The position numbers were made by a program, and so were the translations under genes. The notes beneath the pieces were generated by a model, which had not been told where the DNA came from, made no database searches, and worked only from the letters and a program-made list of their open reading frames with translations. Below, in pieces: positions 61,974 through 64,000 of a stretch of DNA of 64,000 nt (within the stretch, counting starts at the first letter, position 1; each line of letters begins with the position of its first letter). The stretch is taken from assembly GCF_002020355.1 (NCBI RefSeq), contig NZ_MPZV01000005.1:186001-250000 (forward strand). Direction: 5' to 3'. This stretch comes from Thioclava sediminum (GTDB lineage Bacteria > Pseudomonadota > Alphaproteobacteria > Rhodobacterales > Rhodobacteraceae).

Positions 61974-62024
61974 ATGGATGCGATTCTTCTTGTCGTCGTA
62001 GGAGCCAAGCGCATGGGCCGGTAA
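61974..62024 (+). CDS. ilvL: ilv leader peptide
   Basis: A 16-codon frame, MDAILLVVVGAKRMGR and stop, with AAGGGA seven bases before the ATG. Six consecutive codons for Ile, Leu, Leu, Val, Val, Val make it a sensor of branched-chain aminoacyl-tRNA supply. It is followed by mutually overlapping stems and a terminator, the arrangement of a classical attenuator, and lies between the ilv promoter and ilvI. Confidence 0.85.
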   Translation: MDAILLVVVGAKRMGR

Positions 62025-62080
62025 CGGTACAACCATGAAGGTTCCCATGCGCCCCCGCCTCAAAGCCGGGGGCTTTTTCT
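62009..62080 (+). promoter_or_regulatory. Transcription attenuator upstream of ilvI
   Basis: GCGCATGGG (62009-62017, inside the leader frame) can pair with CCCATGCGC (62044-62052). The terminator stem GCCCCCG (62051-62057) with CGGGGGC (62067-62073), followed by TTTTTCTT, shares two bases with that pairing. A ribosome that finishes the leader would cover the first arm and permit the terminator; stalling at Ile/Leu/Val codons would leave it free. The overlap is small, so additional pairing may contribute. Confidence 0.75.
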
Positions 62081-62147
62081 TGGACAGGTGGATGCTTGAG
62101 AGTTAGCGGTGGGCGGCGTGGCCCTCGCGCAAGGATGGAGTGAGCAT

Positions 62148-63893
62148 ATGGCACGGCAGATGACCGGCGCGAAGATGGTGGTTCAGGCGCTGAAGGATCA
62201 CGGGGTCGAAGTAATTTTCGGCTATCCGGGCGGCGCGGTCCTTCCGATCTATGACGAGATTTTCCAGCAAAACGACATCCGTCACATCCTCGTCCGCCAC
62301 GAGCAGGCCGCAATCCACATGGCCGAAGGCTATGCGCGCTCGACCGGCAAGCCGGGCGTGGCGCTTGTGACCTCGGGCCCGGGCGCGACCAATGCGGTGA
62401 CCGGGCTGACCGACGCGCTGATGGACTCGATCCCGCTGATCGTGCTGTCGGGACAGGTGCCGACCTTCCTCGTGGGCACCGATGGTTTCCAGGAGGCCGA
62501 CACGGTGGGCATCACCCGCCCCTGCACCAAGCATAACTGGCTGGTGAAGGACCCCGCGAAACTCTCCGAGACGATCCATCAGGCCTTCCACGTGGCGACC
62601 TCGGGCCGTCCCGGCCCGGTGCTGATCGACATGCCCAAGGACGTGCAATTCGCGGTGGCCACCTATACCGAGCCGAAAGCCGCGAAGGTCGACCATTACC
62701 AGCCGCAGGTGAAGGGCGATCTCGACGCGATCACCAAGCTGGTCGAGCTAATCGAGACCGCCGAGAAACCGGTCTTCTATACCGGCGGCGGCGTGATCAA
62801 CTCGGGCCCCGCCGCGAGCCAGCTGATGCGCGAACTGGTGGACGCGACCGGCTTCCCGATCACCTCGACCCTGATGGGTCTGGGCGCCTACCCCGCCTCG
62901 GGCAAGAATTGGCTCGGCATGCTCGGGATGCACGGTCTCTATGAAGCCAACCTCGCGATGCATGGCTGCGACCTGATGATCAACCTCGGCGCGCGCTTCG
63001 ACGACCGGATCACCGGCCGCGTGGCGGACTTCTCGCCGAAATCGACCAAGGTGCATGTCGATATCGACGCCTCCTCGATCAACAAGATCATCGCCGTCGA
63101 CCTGCCGATCCTCGGCGACATCGGCCATGTGCTCGAAGACGTGCTCAAGGTCTGGAAATCGCGCGGACGCAAAGTGAACAAGCCCGCGATCGAGAAATGG
63201 TGGAAGAAGATCGCCGAGTGGAAGAAGGTGAACTGCCTCGCCTACACCAACTCGGAAAAGACGATCAAACCGCAATATGCCCTGCAGCGGCTCGAAGAGC
63301 TGACCAAGGGCATGGATCGCTACATCACCACCGAGGTCGGCCAACATCAGATGTGGGCCGCGCAGTTCCTCGGCTTCGAGGACCCGAACCGCTGGATGAC
63401 CTCCGGGGGTCTGGGCACGATGGGTTACGGCTTCCCGGCTTCGATCGGCGTGCAGATCGCCCATCCCGAGAGCCTCGTGATCAACGTGGCGGGCGAGGCG
63501 AGCTGGCTGATGAACATGCAGGAGATGGGCACCGCGACCCAGTTCCGCGTGCCGGTCAAGCAGTTCATCCTCAACAACGAGCGTCTGGGCATGGTCCGCC
63601 AGTGGCAGGAACTGCTGCATGGCGAGCGCTACTCGCATAGCTGGTCGGAAAGCCTGCCCGATTTCGTGAAGCTCGCCGAGAGCTTCGGCTGGAAGGGGAT
63701 GCAGGTCTCCGACCCCGCCGATCTCGACGATGCGATCATGGAGATGATCAAGCATGACGGCCCGGTGCTGTTCGACTGCCTCGTGGAGAAGCACGAGAAC
63801 TGCTTCCCGATGATCCCGTCCGGCAAGCCGCATAACGAGATGCTGCTGGCGGCCGATGCCGATGTCTTCAAGGAAGGCGCGGCGCTGGTGTGA
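62148..63893 (+). CDS. ilvI: Acetolactate synthase, large (catalytic) subunit
   Basis: 581 residues from the ATG at 62148 (MARQMTGAKMVV), GGAG eight bases upstream; an in-frame start at 62109 is unlikely. Thiamine-diphosphate enzyme that starts valine, leucine and isoleucine synthesis. FGYPGGAVLPIYDE and RHEQAAIHMAEGYAR (catalytic Glu within HEQAA) are present, and FAD-site residues around GMLGMHG. The cofactor motif usually written GDGS or GDAS reads VAGEASWLMNMQE here, with Glu at the metal-binding position, then NNERLGMVRQWQ. Confidence 0.96.
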   Translation: MARQMTGAKMVVQALKDHGVEVIFGYPGGAVLPIYDEIFQQNDIRHILVRHEQAAIHMAEGYARSTGKPGVALVTSGPGATNAVTGLTDALMDSIPLIVLSGQVPTFLVGTDGFQEADTVGITRPCTKHNWLVKDPAKLSETIHQAFHVATSGRPGPVLIDMPKDVQFAVATYTEPKAAKVDHYQPQVKGDLDAITKLVELIETAEKPVFYTGGGVINSGPAASQLMRELVDATGFPITSTLMGLGAYPASGKNWLGMLGMHGLYEANLAMHGCDLMINLGARFDDRITGRVADFSPKSTKVHVDIDASSINKIIAVDLPILGDIGHVLEDVLKVWKSRGRKVNKPAIEKWWKKIAEWKKVNCLAYTNSEKTIKPQYALQRLEELTKGMDRYITTEVGQHQMWAAQFLGFEDPNRWMTSGGLGTMGYGFPASIGVQIAHPESLVINVAGEASWLMNMQEMGTATQFRVPVKQFILNNERLGMVRQWQELLHGERYSHSWSESLPDFVKLAESFGWKGMQVSDPADLDDAIMEMIKHDGPVLFDCLVEKHENCFPMIPSGKPHNEMLLAADADVFKEGAALV

Positions 63894-63899
63894 GCGACG

Positions 63900-63950
63900 C
63901 CGGGGGCGCTGCCCCCGGACCCCCGGGATATTTGGACCAAGCCGAAGATC
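63900..63950 (+). repeat. Extragenic hairpin plus GATATTT repeat between ilvI and ilvN
   Basis: CCGGGGGC and GCCCCCGG (63900-63918) form a hairpin with a 3-base loop. It is followed by GGGATATTTGGACCAAGCCGAAGATC (in two halves: GGGATATTTGGACC and AAGCCGAAGATC, 63925-63950), a single copy of the repeat present as an inverted pair between edd and eda. Confidence 0.65.
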
Positions 63951-63979
63951 GGGTCCGAACTAGGAAAAGGAGAGAGGCA

Positions 63980-64000
63980 ATGGCCGCTCTGAAGATCAAG
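63980..64000 (+). CDS. ilvN: Acetolactate synthase, small (regulatory) subunit, start only
   Basis: Only the first seven codons, MAALKIK, lie in the window. AAGGAGAGAGG upstream gives a strong ribosome site. The N-terminus and the position 86 bases after ilvI fit the small subunit, which gives valine feedback control. The rest is beyond the edge. Confidence 0.7.

Overview
The window reads as chromosomal DNA of a high-GC alphaproteobacterium of the Rhodobacteraceae (Rhodobacter / Paracoccus / Thioclava-like). The evidence is the order recN-bamD-lpxC-ftsZ-ftsA-ftsQ-ddl-murB-DUF2484-murC-murG-ftsW, the family-specific DUF2484, DUF1489, DUF2852 and DUF2478 proteins, a PIN protein plus RNA methyltransferase pair typical of Rhodobacter, TakP-like TRAP binding proteins, an Entner-Doudoroff gene set, and a GATATTT-type extragenic repeat common in this family. 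No rRNA, tRNA, CRISPR array, insertion sequence or integrase was seen.

Layout. 1-3.3 kb: end of an FAD-linked oxidase gene, a SnoaL-like protein and two glycosyltransferase-like proteins. 3.3-18.6 kb (minus strand): division and cell-wall cluster, with an amino-acid permease between murC and murB; ftsW is followed by a photolyase-like gene instead of murD. 18.7-27.3 kb: a photolyase-family protein with permuted domain order, then a LysR-centred redox locus (cyclophilin-like protein, Tat-exported zinc alcohol dehydrogenase, two cupins, aldo/keto reductase, carboxymuconolactone-decarboxylase-like protein, NADP-binding reductase). 27.5-31.2 kb: TetR plus an ABC drug-type exporter. 31.4-38.3 kb: three tail-collar proteins divergent from a 1624-residue autotransporter with 519-bp internal repeats. 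38.5-41.6 kb: B12-dependent ribonucleotide reductase and small conserved genes. 41.7-50.7 kb: zwf-pgl-pgi and edd, eda with identical 12-bp LacI-type palindromes before zwf and edd. 50.7-56 kb: glnE, a YbaK deacylase, DUF2852 and an N-end-rule aminoacyltransferase. 56-61.6 kb: two tandem TakP-like binding proteins, two tiny paralogous lipoproteins and the TRAP permease operon. 61.6-64 kb: an ilv promoter, leader peptide and attenuator ahead of ilvI and the start of ilvN.

The most notable system is the LysR locus at 20.0-26.5 kb. Five promoters, two of them divergent and reading from one shared palindrome, carry the same composite element: ATGA-N7-TCAT (one copy has ATGC), then 22 bases, then an ATTAWCC -10-like box. 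A sixth bare box lies before the LysR gene. Four of the products carry export signals and three do not, so the locus looks like a two-compartment response to reactive carbonyl, electrophile or oxidant stress. That function is inference; the operator geometry is read directly from the sequence.
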